From: Planctomycetota bacterium | Lineage (GTDB): Bacteria; Planctomycetota; Phycisphaerae; Phycisphaerales; UBA1924 | Direction: 5' to 3' | NCBI GenBank assembly: GCA_020831805.1 | Contig: JAFIFX010000010.1 | Location: forward strand, 1-64,000 | Length of the DNA stretch: 64,000 nt | Shown here: positions 28,398 to 38,067 of the stretch, piece after piece | Layout of the letters: every line of letters begins with the position of its first letter | Position numbering within the stretch: the first letter of the stretch is position 1 | Program-made: the position numbers and the translations under genes | The notes under the pieces: model-generated | What the model saw: the letters and a program-made list of their open reading frames with translations, nothing else | The model's database searches: none | What the model was told of the DNA's origin: nothing

Positions 28398-30647
28398 ATG
28401 ATGCTGGTTCGTGCGCACGCCGCCTGGGCGGCGATTGTCGTGGTGCTCGGTCTGATGTCGGGGTGGGCATCGGCCCAGGATGATCGGTGGCTCGACACAC
28501 CGACGGGTTGGACCTGGTACTTTGGTGTTCCGCAATCCACGGTCAGCGGGTTGGCGGGTCAGGGCCAGCGTGTGTTCAACATTGAGCGTGTGGGCGGCAA
28601 CACCTACGACGCGGTCGCGGTGAGCAACTCGGGGCCGTACGCGGTCAGCGGGTCGCAGATCCACTTTGCCCAGACGCTGAGCAATGTCGCCGATCTCGTC
28701 AATAACCAGAACCGCCGGATCATCGACCTTGAGATCATGGACATCGGCGCCGGGGTTGAGTCGTTCACGCTCATCACTGTCCCGAACAGCGGCGCGACCG
28801 CGGCGGGGTGGGGCTGGCAGTTCCGCCGCTCCCAGCAGCAGATCATCGATTGGGTGAACAACTCGAACCCGCCGATCCGGCTGATCGACCTGGATTCCTA
28901 TATATACAACGGGGTGCGCGTGTACTCGGCGGTGGGCGTTCACAACACCGGCTCGAACGCGATGGGCTGGTGGTACTACTTCAACCGGACGCCTTCCCAG
29001 GTGACGAGCCTGCTGCAGCAGAACAACGCGCGGCTGGTCAGCATCTCGATGAACAACAACCCGAGCATCACCGACCCGAACCCCCGGTTCAATGTGGTGA
29101 TGGTCGCCAACAACCCGGGCGGCGGGTGGTGGTATTTCGGCCTGACCCCGGCGCAGATCGAGGCGTTGTACCAGCAGAACGGCGCCAGGCTGACCTGCCT
29201 GACGCGGTACACGGACTTCGCCGGCCAGACGCGTTTCGCGGTGGCGATGGTCGACAACGTCAACCAGGAGACCCGGCGGGTGCGCAACATGATCACCTCG
29301 ACGATCCCCAGCGGGACCTACGGCTTCCGGGCCAAGCAGGTCGGCGGCCCGGTGATCTCGAGCCTGCACGCGGACTTCGACTTCGAGCCGGCGAGCATGA
29401 TCAAGATCCTGCACACCTCCTTCGCCATGCGCCGGGTCGACATCGGTCTGGAGTCGCTGAGTGATCCGGTCACCCTGAACACAACCACGAATAGCAACAC
29501 TTCGTGCCCGTTCAGCACGACGGTGACGACGCCCACGCTGCAGACGACGATCCGCGAGACCATGCGGGCCAGCTCGAACCACCACACCGAGGCCCTGCGT
29601 CAGCGGTACGGGACCACGGTGCTGAACCTGTACGCGGGGTTCCAGGGGCTGTCCAACACGGAGCTGAACCACACGCTCGGGTGTCTCTGCTCGTCGCTGC
29701 CGAACTTCAACCGCTTCTCCGCGCGGGACGCGGTCTCGCTCTACGAACTGATCTCGGACGGCACGCTGATGAGCGAGTCGAGCAAGCAGACGCTGTACAA
29801 CCTGATGCTCAACTACTCGGTGCACGGCAACGCGCGTCTGACGAACATCATTAACGACGAGGCGGCCAGCACGAACCTGACCGCGTCCGAGGTCGCCTCC
29901 TTCCGCGCGGCCGTCCGGGCGGCGTGGAAGGGCGGCAGCTACACCTGCCTGCCCGTGAACGACCCGTCCAGGCGCTGGCGGACCGAGGGCGGCTGGGCCC
30001 GCCTCCCCTTCAAGGCCGGCGCCCCCAACTACACGCCGTTCGACCGCGAGTACGCCGTGGCGATCTTCCTGCATGATTCCGCCAGCCCCCAATCGGTCAC
30101 GAACCTGATCTATGACTACACATGGGAGTTGCTCCGGGTGCCGATCCGCCAGGCGCTCCAGTCGTGGGACGCCGCGTGCGCCCCGGACTCGATCCTGTCG
30201 CATCCGGCCGGGACCACCGCGCCGGTGGGCGGGAGCGCGCAGTTCAGTGTGTCGACCCTGACTGGCGCTGGCAGCAGCACCTACCGCTGGCAGCGGCTGG
30301 TCAACGGCGTCTACCAGAACATCTTCGACTCGGCGGGCCGGTTCTCCGGGGCGACCACGCCGACGCTGACCATCAGCAACATCCAGCAGTCCGACGACAC
30401 GCTCTACCGCCTGTTCATCACCAAGCCGTGCGGCAACACCATCTCGAACTCGGCCCGCCTGGTGGTCACCCCCGGCTGCGTGGCGGACTTCGACGGCAAC
30501 GGCGTGCTGAACTTCTTCGACTTCGCGGCGTTCATCGCGGCGTACAACGCCCAGGACCCCGCGGCCGACCTGGCGCCGCCGTTCGGGGTCTGGAACTTCT
30601 TTGATGTGGCCGCGTTCATCGACGCGTACAACGCTGGCTGCCCATAG
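28398..30647 (+). CDS. paralogue of 25906-28164: tandem-repeat plus beta-lactamase-fold domain, Ig-like, GC-type dockerin
   Basis: same architecture; FEPASMIKILHTSFAM, SSNHHTEALRQRYG shared with upstream gene; ends NAGCP. Confidence 0.77.
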   Translation: MMLVRAHAAWAAIVVVLGLMSGWASAQDDRWLDTPTGWTWYFGVPQSTVSGLAGQGQRVFNIERVGGNTYDAVAVSNSGPYAVSGSQIHFAQTLSNVADLVNNQNRRIIDLEIMDIGAGVESFTLITVPNSGATAAGWGWQFRRSQQQIIDWVNNSNPPIRLIDLDSYIYNGVRVYSAVGVHNTGSNAMGWWYYFNRTPSQVTSLLQQNNARLVSISMNNNPSITDPNPRFNVVMVANNPGGGWWYFGLTPAQIEALYQQNGARLTCLTRYTDFAGQTRFAVAMVDNVNQETRRVRNMITSTIPSGTYGFRAKQVGGPVISSLHADFDFEPASMIKILHTSFAMRRVDIGLESLSDPVTLNTTTNSNTSCPFSTTVTTPTLQTTIRETMRASSNHHTEALRQRYGTTVLNLYAGFQGLSNTELNHTLGCLCSSLPNFNRFSARDAVSLYELISDGTLMSESSKQTLYNLMLNYSVHGNARLTNIINDEAASTNLTASEVASFRAAVRAAWKGGSYTCLPVNDPSRRWRTEGGWARLPFKAGAPNYTPFDREYAVAIFLHDSASPQSVTNLIYDYTWELLRVPIRQALQSWDAACAPDSILSHPAGTTAPVGGSAQFSVSTLTGAGSSTYRWQRLVNGVYQNIFDSAGRFSGATTPTLTISNIQQSDDTLYRLFITKPCGNTISNSARLVVTPGCVADFDGNGVLNFFDFAAFIAAYNAQDPAADLAPPFGVWNFFDVAAFIDAYNAGCP

Positions 30648-30911
30648 CCCACCCAAACGGGGGTGGTTTGCGTGCGAAATGACAACCGGGATCCGAACAC
30701 ACGGGAGGCTTCGGCCTCCTGTTTTCTTTTTCCACTTTGCCTCACCACAAGGGGGCTTGCGTTTCTTCCCTTAGTTGATAATCTGCGGGTATCGACCGGG
30801 GAGACCGGCGGGTGTCCGACGGGCTCCGGTCGTTGAGTGAAAGTGGATCGTGGGGTACCTCGCACAGGATTGGGCGGGGGCACGATCGAAGAGAGAAAGA
30901 GAGGACGAAAG

Positions 30912-31541
30912 ATGGTTGCATTGCGCGCATGCTTCGCCGTCGCAGTTCTGACGGCGGGTGGGGTGGCCTCGGCCAACCCGATCCTCAGTAACCTGCCGGC
31001 CAACAGCTCCGGCACCGGCACGAACCTGGGACTTGGCATTGATTCGGTGCTCCGGACCAAAGCGGTCGGCCTGACCATGGGGGCCGAGTCGCTGGACTTC
31101 GTGTCGATGGAAGTGCTCATGTCCAACCCGTCGACCTCACCGAGCTCGAACCTGGTCGGCGGGATCTACAGCGATGTCGGTGGAAACCCGGGCGGGCTGC
31201 TCGCGGCGTTCACCCCGACGATGATCGCGTCCGGCACCACGGCCCAGATCTTCACCCTGACCGTGGCGGGCGGGTTCACCCTCAACGCGGGGCAGACCTA
31301 CTGGTTCCGCCTCGACGGGCCCAACTCGACCAACAGCATGATGTGGAACAGCCTGAGCCCCAACGCCGCGCCGACCGGCATGGGCGCCAACTTCGTGGGC
31401 TATCGCTTCAGCACCAACGACGGCGCGAGCTGGACCAACTCGACCATCTACAACGGCATGACCATCAACGCCATCCCGACGCCGGGTGCGTTCGGCGTGC
31501 TCGCGATGGCCGGTCTGGTTTCCGCCCGCCGGCGCCGCTGA
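30912..31541 (+). CDS. secreted choice-of-anchor-R-like protein with PEP-CTERM-like (PTPG) C-terminus
   Basis: signal peptide; MGAESLDFVSMEV..., LNAGQTYWFRLDG; C-terminus PTPGAFGVLAMAGLVSARRRR. Confidence 0.8.
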   Translation: MVALRACFAVAVLTAGGVASANPILSNLPANSSGTGTNLGLGIDSVLRTKAVGLTMGAESLDFVSMEVLMSNPSTSPSSNLVGGIYSDVGGNPGGLLAAFTPTMIASGTTAQIFTLTVAGGFTLNAGQTYWFRLDGPNSTNSMMWNSLSPNAAPTGMGANFVGYRFSTNDGASWTNSTIYNGMTINAIPTPGAFGVLAMAGLVSARRRR

Positions 31542-31572
31542 TCCGCAGTTTTTCCATCCTGATCCTGACCCG

Positions 31573-31605
31573 CGCCCCGGGCTCGTCGCCCGGGGCGTCT
31601 TTTTG
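31573..31605 (+). terminator. intrinsic terminator
   Basis: cgccccgggc-tcgtc-gcccggggcg-tcttttt. Confidence 0.85.
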
Positions 31606-31738
31606 TGTTGCAAGAGCCGATCCCGGCGATTCTGGCTGGTTTTCCGGGCTTGGAGCACGCGGCGCCGTGTGGTAGCATGGCCGTGAGGATCGGTCCCGGC
31701 GGGATGGATCCGTGTGTTTGGAGCGAGAGGAGCGGCAG

Positions 31739-33187
31739 ATGAGCAGCGAGCGGAATCGGTGGGCTATTTCCCCAGCGGCGATCGTCGCGGCGGCGGCAGG
31801 GATGATCGCGGCGCCCACCTTCGGGCAGGCGGCGATCGAGGTCAGCGCGGACGGCCGGCAGGTCGCCTCGCCCAGCATCGCGATCACCGAGGGCTGGGGC
31901 TGGAAGGCCCGCGGTGCATCCGTGCCCTACCCGACCGAGCCGGACATCGTCGTCAACCTGCGACGCCAGATCGGCGGGCTCGCCATCGCCGATGTGAACG
32001 GCAACGGGCACAACGACCTCATCGCCGTCTGCTACATCTCCCAGAGCTTCCCGCCTTACGAGAACTGGCAGGACATGATCTTCTTCGGCAACGGCAACGG
32101 CATCGAGACCACGCCCGGCTGGCTCTCCGACACGCAGACGCACACCGGCGATGTCCTCGTCGGCGACCTGAACAACAACGGCTGGCCCGACATCGTCACC
32201 ATCCATGGCGGTGGTCTGCGGCGCGACACCGTCCGTGTCTACGCCACCGGTCCCGGCGGCGTGCCCACCTCGCCGACCTATGTGTCCAACACCGCCGCCA
32301 CGGGCTGGGGTACCGCCGGCGTGCTGGCCGACTTCAACCAGAACGGGTTCCTGGATCTGGTCACCAGCAATCAGGGCCTCTCGCCCGACCCGTTCCGCCC
32401 GCTGCTGATGTTCCGCAACACCGGCGGCGTGCTGTCCACCGCGGCCGTCTGGCAGTCCGCCACCCCGGCCGTCCAGAACGGGCTCGACGCGGTCGACCTG
32501 ACCGGCAACGGCTACCCAGACCTCGGCTCGGCCAGGTGGGCCAACTTCGAGAGCGGGATCTATCTCAACACCGACGGCGAGCTGGCGACTTCGATGGCCG
32601 CCACCGTTGGCAACACCGGCACCGACCGCGGCGTGGCCTTCGCCGATTTCACGGGCGACGGCCAGTACGAGATGGCCGTGGGCGGCAACCCGAGCAAGGT
32701 CTACACCTACTCTGGCGGCCAGCTCAGCCTGCTCCAGCAGCAGAACCCGCCCTTCAGCGGGCCGCAGGACTTCAAGGCCTTCGATGTGAATGGCGACGGG
32801 TGGCCCGACCTGGTCGAGATCCATTTCTCCGACGGTCGCGCGCACATCTACCTCAACCGCGACGGCGTGCTCGACACCGAGCCGTCCTGGACCTACAACG
32901 CCCCCGAGGTCGGCACGGCGCTGGCCTTCGGCGATCTCAACGGCAACGGCCTGCCCGACCTCGTCCTCGGCTACGCCGGCAACACCAGCATCCGCGTGTT
33001 CTTCGCCATCCCCCAGGACTGCCCGGCGGACCTGACCGGCGACGGGAACCTGAACTTCTTCGATGTCGCGGCCTACCTGGACCTGTACAACGCGGGTGAC
33101 CCGGCGGCGGACTGGAACGGGGACGGGCTGATCAACTTCTTCGACCTGGCGGCGTATCTGGACGATTTCAACGCCGGCTGCCCCTGA
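31739..33187 (+). CDS. FG-GAP/VCBS repeat protein with GC-type dockerin
   Basis: IADVNGNGHNDLIAV, VGDLNNNGWPDIVTI, FDVNGDGWPDLVEI; dockerin ...NAGCP. Confidence 0.9.
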   Translation: MSSERNRWAISPAAIVAAAAGMIAAPTFGQAAIEVSADGRQVASPSIAITEGWGWKARGASVPYPTEPDIVVNLRRQIGGLAIADVNGNGHNDLIAVCYISQSFPPYENWQDMIFFGNGNGIETTPGWLSDTQTHTGDVLVGDLNNNGWPDIVTIHGGGLRRDTVRVYATGPGGVPTSPTYVSNTAATGWGTAGVLADFNQNGFLDLVTSNQGLSPDPFRPLLMFRNTGGVLSTAAVWQSATPAVQNGLDAVDLTGNGYPDLGSARWANFESGIYLNTDGELATSMAATVGNTGTDRGVAFADFTGDGQYEMAVGGNPSKVYTYSGGQLSLLQQQNPPFSGPQDFKAFDVNGDGWPDLVEIHFSDGRAHIYLNRDGVLDTEPSWTYNAPEVGTALAFGDLNGNGLPDLVLGYAGNTSIRVFFAIPQDCPADLTGDGNLNFFDVAAYLDLYNAGDPAADWNGDGLINFFDLAAYLDDFNAGCP

Positions 33188-33447
33188 GCCCGCCCCTGCG
33201 TCTGAGCCCGCCCCTGCGTCTGAGCCAGGCCCGGGCGACTGCCATCGCCTCGGGTCCGGGGGTCTTCGGGCTGCTGTCCGGTTTTTCCCCGGGTCATACC
33301 ACCGGTTTCGGGACTCGGTCCTTGTGGCGCGGGCCGGTTTCCGTTAGTCTGGGGTCGCTTCACGATTCCTGAGCGTGCCGGGCGGGTTGCCTTCGGGTGC
33401 CGTACAGAGCCTTCCCGGTGCGCGGGCCCAGATAAAGGAGGGACGCC

Positions 33448-35214
33448 GTGCTGGATCGGATGTGGTACGCCATCGGTGTGTGTGCGGGGGCTTCGTTCGC
33501 GGGGATGCCCGCGTTGGCTCAGTCGATCGACCGTGATCTCCAGCGGCTGGTGGCCGACGCCGGGGCCGCGCCCGCCGGCGTGGCGACGCCGTACTTCGAC
33601 CGTCGGGTCGATCTGGGGCTGTACCCGGCGATGATCGCGGTGTTCAACGATCCGGCCGCCGGCCCGCGGGCGAACCTGCGCGGCGCGATGGACGCGATCG
33701 GGCTGGTCGGTGCGGACATGGAGTCCAGCTCCGTGCCCGGCTGGACCTATGTGGTGCTGCCCGCGCACGCCCGTTCCGCCGACGCGGTGGCCAACGCCGT
33801 GCGCGATCTGGCCGACCGAGCGGACCTGGACATGGCCTCGCCGGTCTACCTGGGCCAGGACGGCCTGCCGGTCATCCCGACGCGCGACCTGCTCATCTCG
33901 TTCGTGCCCGGCACGCCCGACGCCGAGCGGATCGCGGTGCTGGACGCGCACGGCGCGACGGTGCTCGAGCGCGACGCGGCCGGCTTTGACGGCGTGGTCC
34001 GCGCCCGCACCACCGCCCGCACGGGCCAGGCCGCCCTGGACATCGCCCTGGCGATCCACGACCACCCCGCGGTCGAGTGGGCCCAGTCCGACCGGATCTT
34101 CTGGGCCAAGCGCAAGTCCCAGTTCCCCAACGACCCGCTCTTCGGCCAGCAGTGGGCGCTCTTCCAGCCCAACGGCGAGCACATGGACGCGCTGACTGCG
34201 TGGACCGTCACCATTGGTGATCCCACTATCCGCGTCATCGTGCTCGACAGCGGCATCCAGCAGAACCACCCGGACCTGACCCAGCTGCCCGGCCAGTCCT
34301 TCACCGGCTCAGGCAACGGCGGGCCGGCCAACGCCTGCGACAACCACGGCACCGCCGTGGCGGGCTGCGTCGCCGCGACGATCGACAACGGCATCGGCAT
34401 CGCGGGCATCGCCCCGGGCGTGCATGTCCAGTCCGGCAAGATCTTCAACGAAATCAGCCTCTTCGGGTTCTGTCTGCCCTTCCTCGAGTCGCAGGACTCC
34501 TGGTCCGCCGCGGGCATCAACTGGGCCACCACCTCTGGCGCGCAGGTGACCAACTCGTCATGGGGCGGCGGCGGGGACTCGCAGGCCATCACCAGCGCCT
34601 TCAACAACGGGCGCGCCCAGGGCGTGATCCACTTCGCCGCCTCGGGCAACGACGGCGGGACCACCATCGGCTATCCCGCGAATCTCGGTTCCGTCAACGC
34701 CGTCGGCGCGCTCAACAGCGCCGGCAACCGCGCGAGCTTCAGCACCTCCGGCTCCGGCCTGTTCATCAGCGCCCCCGGGGCGGCCATCCTGACCACCGAC
34801 CGGACCGGGTCCAGCGGCTACTCGAACGGCGACTACACCACCATCGACGGCACGAGCTTCGCCTCGCCCTACGCCGCCGGCGTGGCCGCGCTGCTCCTCT
34901 CGGTCAACCCGACGCTGACCCCCGCCCAGGTCGAGGACATCCTGGCCAGCACCGCGGTGGACAAGGGCACCCCCGGCTACAACACCCAGTACGGCTGGGG
35001 CTTCATCAACGCCGGCGCCGCCGTGCTGTCCGCGGCGGGATCGCCCTGCCCGGCCGACCTCAACGGCGACGGCCTGCTGAACTTCTTCGATGTGGCCGCG
35101 TACCTGGACCTCTATGTGGCCGGAGACCCCGCCGCCGACCTGACGGGCGACGGCAACCTCAACTTCTTCGATGTGGCCGCGTACATGGACCTGTACAACG
35201 CCGGCTGCCCGTAA
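33448..35214 (+). CDS. S8 family serine peptidase (subtilase) with GC-type dockerin
   Basis: VIVLDSGIQQNHPDL, NHGTAVAGCVAA, GTSFASPYAAGVAALLLSVNP; RBS aaaggaggg and GTG start. Confidence 0.95.
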   Translation: MLDRMWYAIGVCAGASFAGMPALAQSIDRDLQRLVADAGAAPAGVATPYFDRRVDLGLYPAMIAVFNDPAAGPRANLRGAMDAIGLVGADMESSSVPGWTYVVLPAHARSADAVANAVRDLADRADLDMASPVYLGQDGLPVIPTRDLLISFVPGTPDAERIAVLDAHGATVLERDAAGFDGVVRARTTARTGQAALDIALAIHDHPAVEWAQSDRIFWAKRKSQFPNDPLFGQQWALFQPNGEHMDALTAWTVTIGDPTIRVIVLDSGIQQNHPDLTQLPGQSFTGSGNGGPANACDNHGTAVAGCVAATIDNGIGIAGIAPGVHVQSGKIFNEISLFGFCLPFLESQDSWSAAGINWATTSGAQVTNSSWGGGGDSQAITSAFNNGRAQGVIHFAASGNDGGTTIGYPANLGSVNAVGALNSAGNRASFSTSGSGLFISAPGAAILTTDRTGSSGYSNGDYTTIDGTSFASPYAAGVAALLLSVNPTLTPAQVEDILASTAVDKGTPGYNTQYGWGFINAGAAVLSAAGSPCPADLNGDGLLNFFDVAAYLDLYVAGDPAADLTGDGNLNFFDVAAYMDLYNAGCP

Positions 35215-35376
35215 CACGCGGATTTCCGGCGTCTGAGCGGGTCGGTGCGGCACAATATTCGGTTTTTTTTGGTGCCTGCCCCGCCCATCGGTTAGACTCT
35301 GCCTGCCCGCGTTCTAGGAACGGGGCTTGGGCCAGGCCGCGATTCGAAACGCGAGCGGCCGGGGAAGGAGTCGCGG

Positions 35377-37947
35377 ATGGGGCTTGGCATGCTCGGGGTC
35401 AGGTTGATCGGGTTCGGTGCTGTGGGGGCGATCACGGCGGGCGCGGCGGGGCTTGGGACGCCGCCGGCGTTCGAGCCGGAATCGTTCGCGTTGGCCGTGC
35501 CGGGTTACTTGGGGTTTTCTGGCAATGTGGACATCAACGGTGACGGGTTGCTGGAGTCGCTTTACCGGTCCAGCCTCGACTCGTCGCCGTTCGCGTTGGG
35601 CGTGCTACGCCGTACTCCCGGCGGAGGGCTCACGCGGGTCGGTCCGTTCGCCCACGACTCGAGTTTCGGATTATTCGCGTTGCTCGACTTGAACAACGAC
35701 GGTCGGCAGGATTGCTACGTGGGGTATACGCCCGGATCCGGGTTGATCGTGTATCGGATCGATTTGGAAAGCGGGATGATCCCGCTGACCGCGCTTCCCT
35801 TCACTGACCAGTTTCCTTCGCTTCGCACCGCGATTCAGAACGGTTCGTTGGGCTACGAGTTGCTCGTGGGCGTGGGGTCGCCCCCGGCCTACTCCATGCT
35901 CGGAGCCACACAGGACGGCGGTGCTGCTTTCACGCCGAGACCTGAGTTTCATGAGATTCACTCTTTTCTGCGACAGGTCGCCGATCTGAACGGGGACGGT
36001 GTCTCCGAGGTTCTTGGGGTCGACGCCACCGGGACGGAGTTGCTTGTATACCTTTCGTCGGGGCCGGGCGTGTGGGAAGAACCGGTTCGGAACTTGCTGC
36101 CGCCGTCGATCCCGGACGAGTTCCGCTCGAATCTCCAGGTGGTGGATCTGGACGCGGACGGGCTGCAGGATGTATTGCTGTCCAGGCAGTGGCTCAACGC
36201 TGATTTTTCCTGGCAGTTCCGGTTCGAGATGCTGCGCGGCGTGGGCGGCGGGGTGATGGAGCAAGAGGGGCCGGCGTTCGAACGAACGGTCGGGAACAAC
36301 CAACGGGTCGGGGCCATTCTGGGACCGGTTGTTGACGGGCGCCCCACAATCATCTTGGAAACACGGCCGTGGACGGGACCCGGCGTGGAGTATTCTTACG
36401 AGCTTGTCCGTCTGGACGACGACGCCGGCTTCGTGTCAACGCCGCTGCCCGATAGTTTCGGCCGGTACGATCGTGCGGCCGGGACGCTTTCTTCAACGCC
36501 TGCTGTGCTGGGATTCCGTGCGAACGACGATGACCCGGCGCGGGGCGATTACACCATCGCGACCTTCGTCGGCGGCTCGATCGAGGTTTCGACGATCGCC
36601 GCTGACCTGCCCACGCCCTACTCGCCGACGAACGGTGGCCGGCTGTCGTTCCTGGATTGGAACGGCAACGGACTGTGGGACGGGATTCGGTACTCGCTGG
36701 ACCGGCTCCTCGTGCACGAGAATGTCGGCACGCCCGACGCGCCCGTGTTTCTTGACCCTCCGGCGCAGCCGTTCCGCCAGATCATCGCCGTAGAGGCGGT
36801 CGGGGCGGCGGACGGGCCCGGGGCCGAGCTGCTGGTCGCGGGGACCAGGGATGAGACCGGCGAGCAGGTTGTCGCGTTCGTCCGGACCGGACCGCGCGAG
36901 AGCGTGGAGATCGTGGCGTCGGTCGCGTTGCCGGGGCCGGCGAGTGCGCTCGCGTTGATTCCCGACGCAGGGCATGACGGCCTTCGCCTTGCCGTGTCGT
37001 ATACCTTGCCGCAGTCCGAGCGGATCCGGGTGATGTCGTACGCGCAGGCTGACGGGTTCACTGTTCTGGATGACTTCGAGTCGCCGGCTGTGGGCATCCG
37101 GGGCATGGCCGCGGCGGATCTGGACGGCGACGGCCTGCCGGATCTGGTGGTCGCGGTCCCGGGGTTCGATGTGGCGCGGGTGTTCTGGGGCGAGCCGGGT
37201 GGCGGCTTCGGAGATCCCGTGAGCGCCAACGGATTCCCCTCCAGCCTGGGACGACGCGTGCACCTGACGGATCTGAATGACGACGGCACCGCGGACCTGA
37301 TCGTTGAATGCTTCAATGGCCAGCGCGTGCGTTCGTGGATCGTGGGTCCGGACCGGTCCATCACCCCGGCGGGCGTGGCCTCGCTCGCGGGCGTGCGCGA
37401 TGCGCGGGTGGTGGTGGGGGACTTCAACGGCGACGGGATCCCCGATGTGGCGATCCCGTCGGGGCTGCGCTACGGCATCGCCCACGGCGACGGGATGGGC
37501 GGCTTCGGGCCGGTCACGCCGGTCAGCGTCGACGGGACGATCGCCTCGATGCTCCCGGTCGCCTCGGGCGACGGGCCGGACCGGCTGATGGTCGCGCTGA
37601 GCAACCACACCGTCCGCCTGCTGCAAGCGGACGGGACCGGCGTCGACGGGCATGTGTACGCGACCTCGGCCTACCCAACCTGGCTGCAACTGGCCGACCT
37701 CGACGGTGACGGCGCCCCGGAACTGATCAGCGCGGACACGCGGGGGCCGCTGACGATCCTCCGCGGCCTTCCGCCTCCCTGCCCGGCGGACATCAACGGC
37801 GACGGGCAGTTGAACTTCTTCGACTTCGCCGCGTTCATCGCGTTGTTCAACGCGGGGGACCCGGCGGCGGACTTCAACGGGGACGGGGTGCTGAACTTCT
37901 TCGACTTCGCGGCGTTCGTGGGGGCGTTCAACGCCGGCTGCCCCTGA
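35377..37947 (+). CDS. FG-GAP/VCBS repeat protein with GC-type dockerin
   Basis: AADLDGDGLPDLVVAVPG, VGDFNGDGIPDVAIPSG; dockerin ...NAGCP. Confidence 0.9.
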   Translation: MGLGMLGVRLIGFGAVGAITAGAAGLGTPPAFEPESFALAVPGYLGFSGNVDINGDGLLESLYRSSLDSSPFALGVLRRTPGGGLTRVGPFAHDSSFGLFALLDLNNDGRQDCYVGYTPGSGLIVYRIDLESGMIPLTALPFTDQFPSLRTAIQNGSLGYELLVGVGSPPAYSMLGATQDGGAAFTPRPEFHEIHSFLRQVADLNGDGVSEVLGVDATGTELLVYLSSGPGVWEEPVRNLLPPSIPDEFRSNLQVVDLDADGLQDVLLSRQWLNADFSWQFRFEMLRGVGGGVMEQEGPAFERTVGNNQRVGAILGPVVDGRPTIILETRPWTGPGVEYSYELVRLDDDAGFVSTPLPDSFGRYDRAAGTLSSTPAVLGFRANDDDPARGDYTIATFVGGSIEVSTIAADLPTPYSPTNGGRLSFLDWNGNGLWDGIRYSLDRLLVHENVGTPDAPVFLDPPAQPFRQIIAVEAVGAADGPGAELLVAGTRDETGEQVVAFVRTGPRESVEIVASVALPGPASALALIPDAGHDGLRLAVSYTLPQSERIRVMSYAQADGFTVLDDFESPAVGIRGMAAADLDGDGLPDLVVAVPGFDVARVFWGEPGGGFGDPVSANGFPSSLGRRVHLTDLNDDGTADLIVECFNGQRVRSWIVGPDRSITPAGVASLAGVRDARVVVGDFNGDGIPDVAIPSGLRYGIAHGDGMGGFGPVTPVSVDGTIASMLPVASGDGPDRLMVALSNHTVRLLQADGTGVDGHVYATSAYPTWLQLADLDGDGAPELISADTRGPLTILRGLPPPCPADINGDGQLNFFDFAAFIALFNAGDPAADFNGDGVLNFFDFAAFVGAFNAGCP

Positions 37948-38067
37948 CCGACGCGTGATGCCGACCAAGGCTCAAGCCCCGGGTTGTCGATCACGGCAAT
38001 ACCGGGGATTTTCGTTCGTTCGGCCCCGCGAGGCCTTGCTGACGGCCCGCAGGCAGGAGGGGTTTGG

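Noticed and set aside
28392-30656. 754-aa minus ORF opposite 28398-30647
   Set aside because: Antisense frame without recognisable domain; same artefact as others at this GC.
31714-33099. 461-aa plus ORF overlapping 31739-33187 in another frame
   Set aside because: Arg-rich shifted frame; the 31739 frame has signal peptide, FG-GAP repeats and dockerin.
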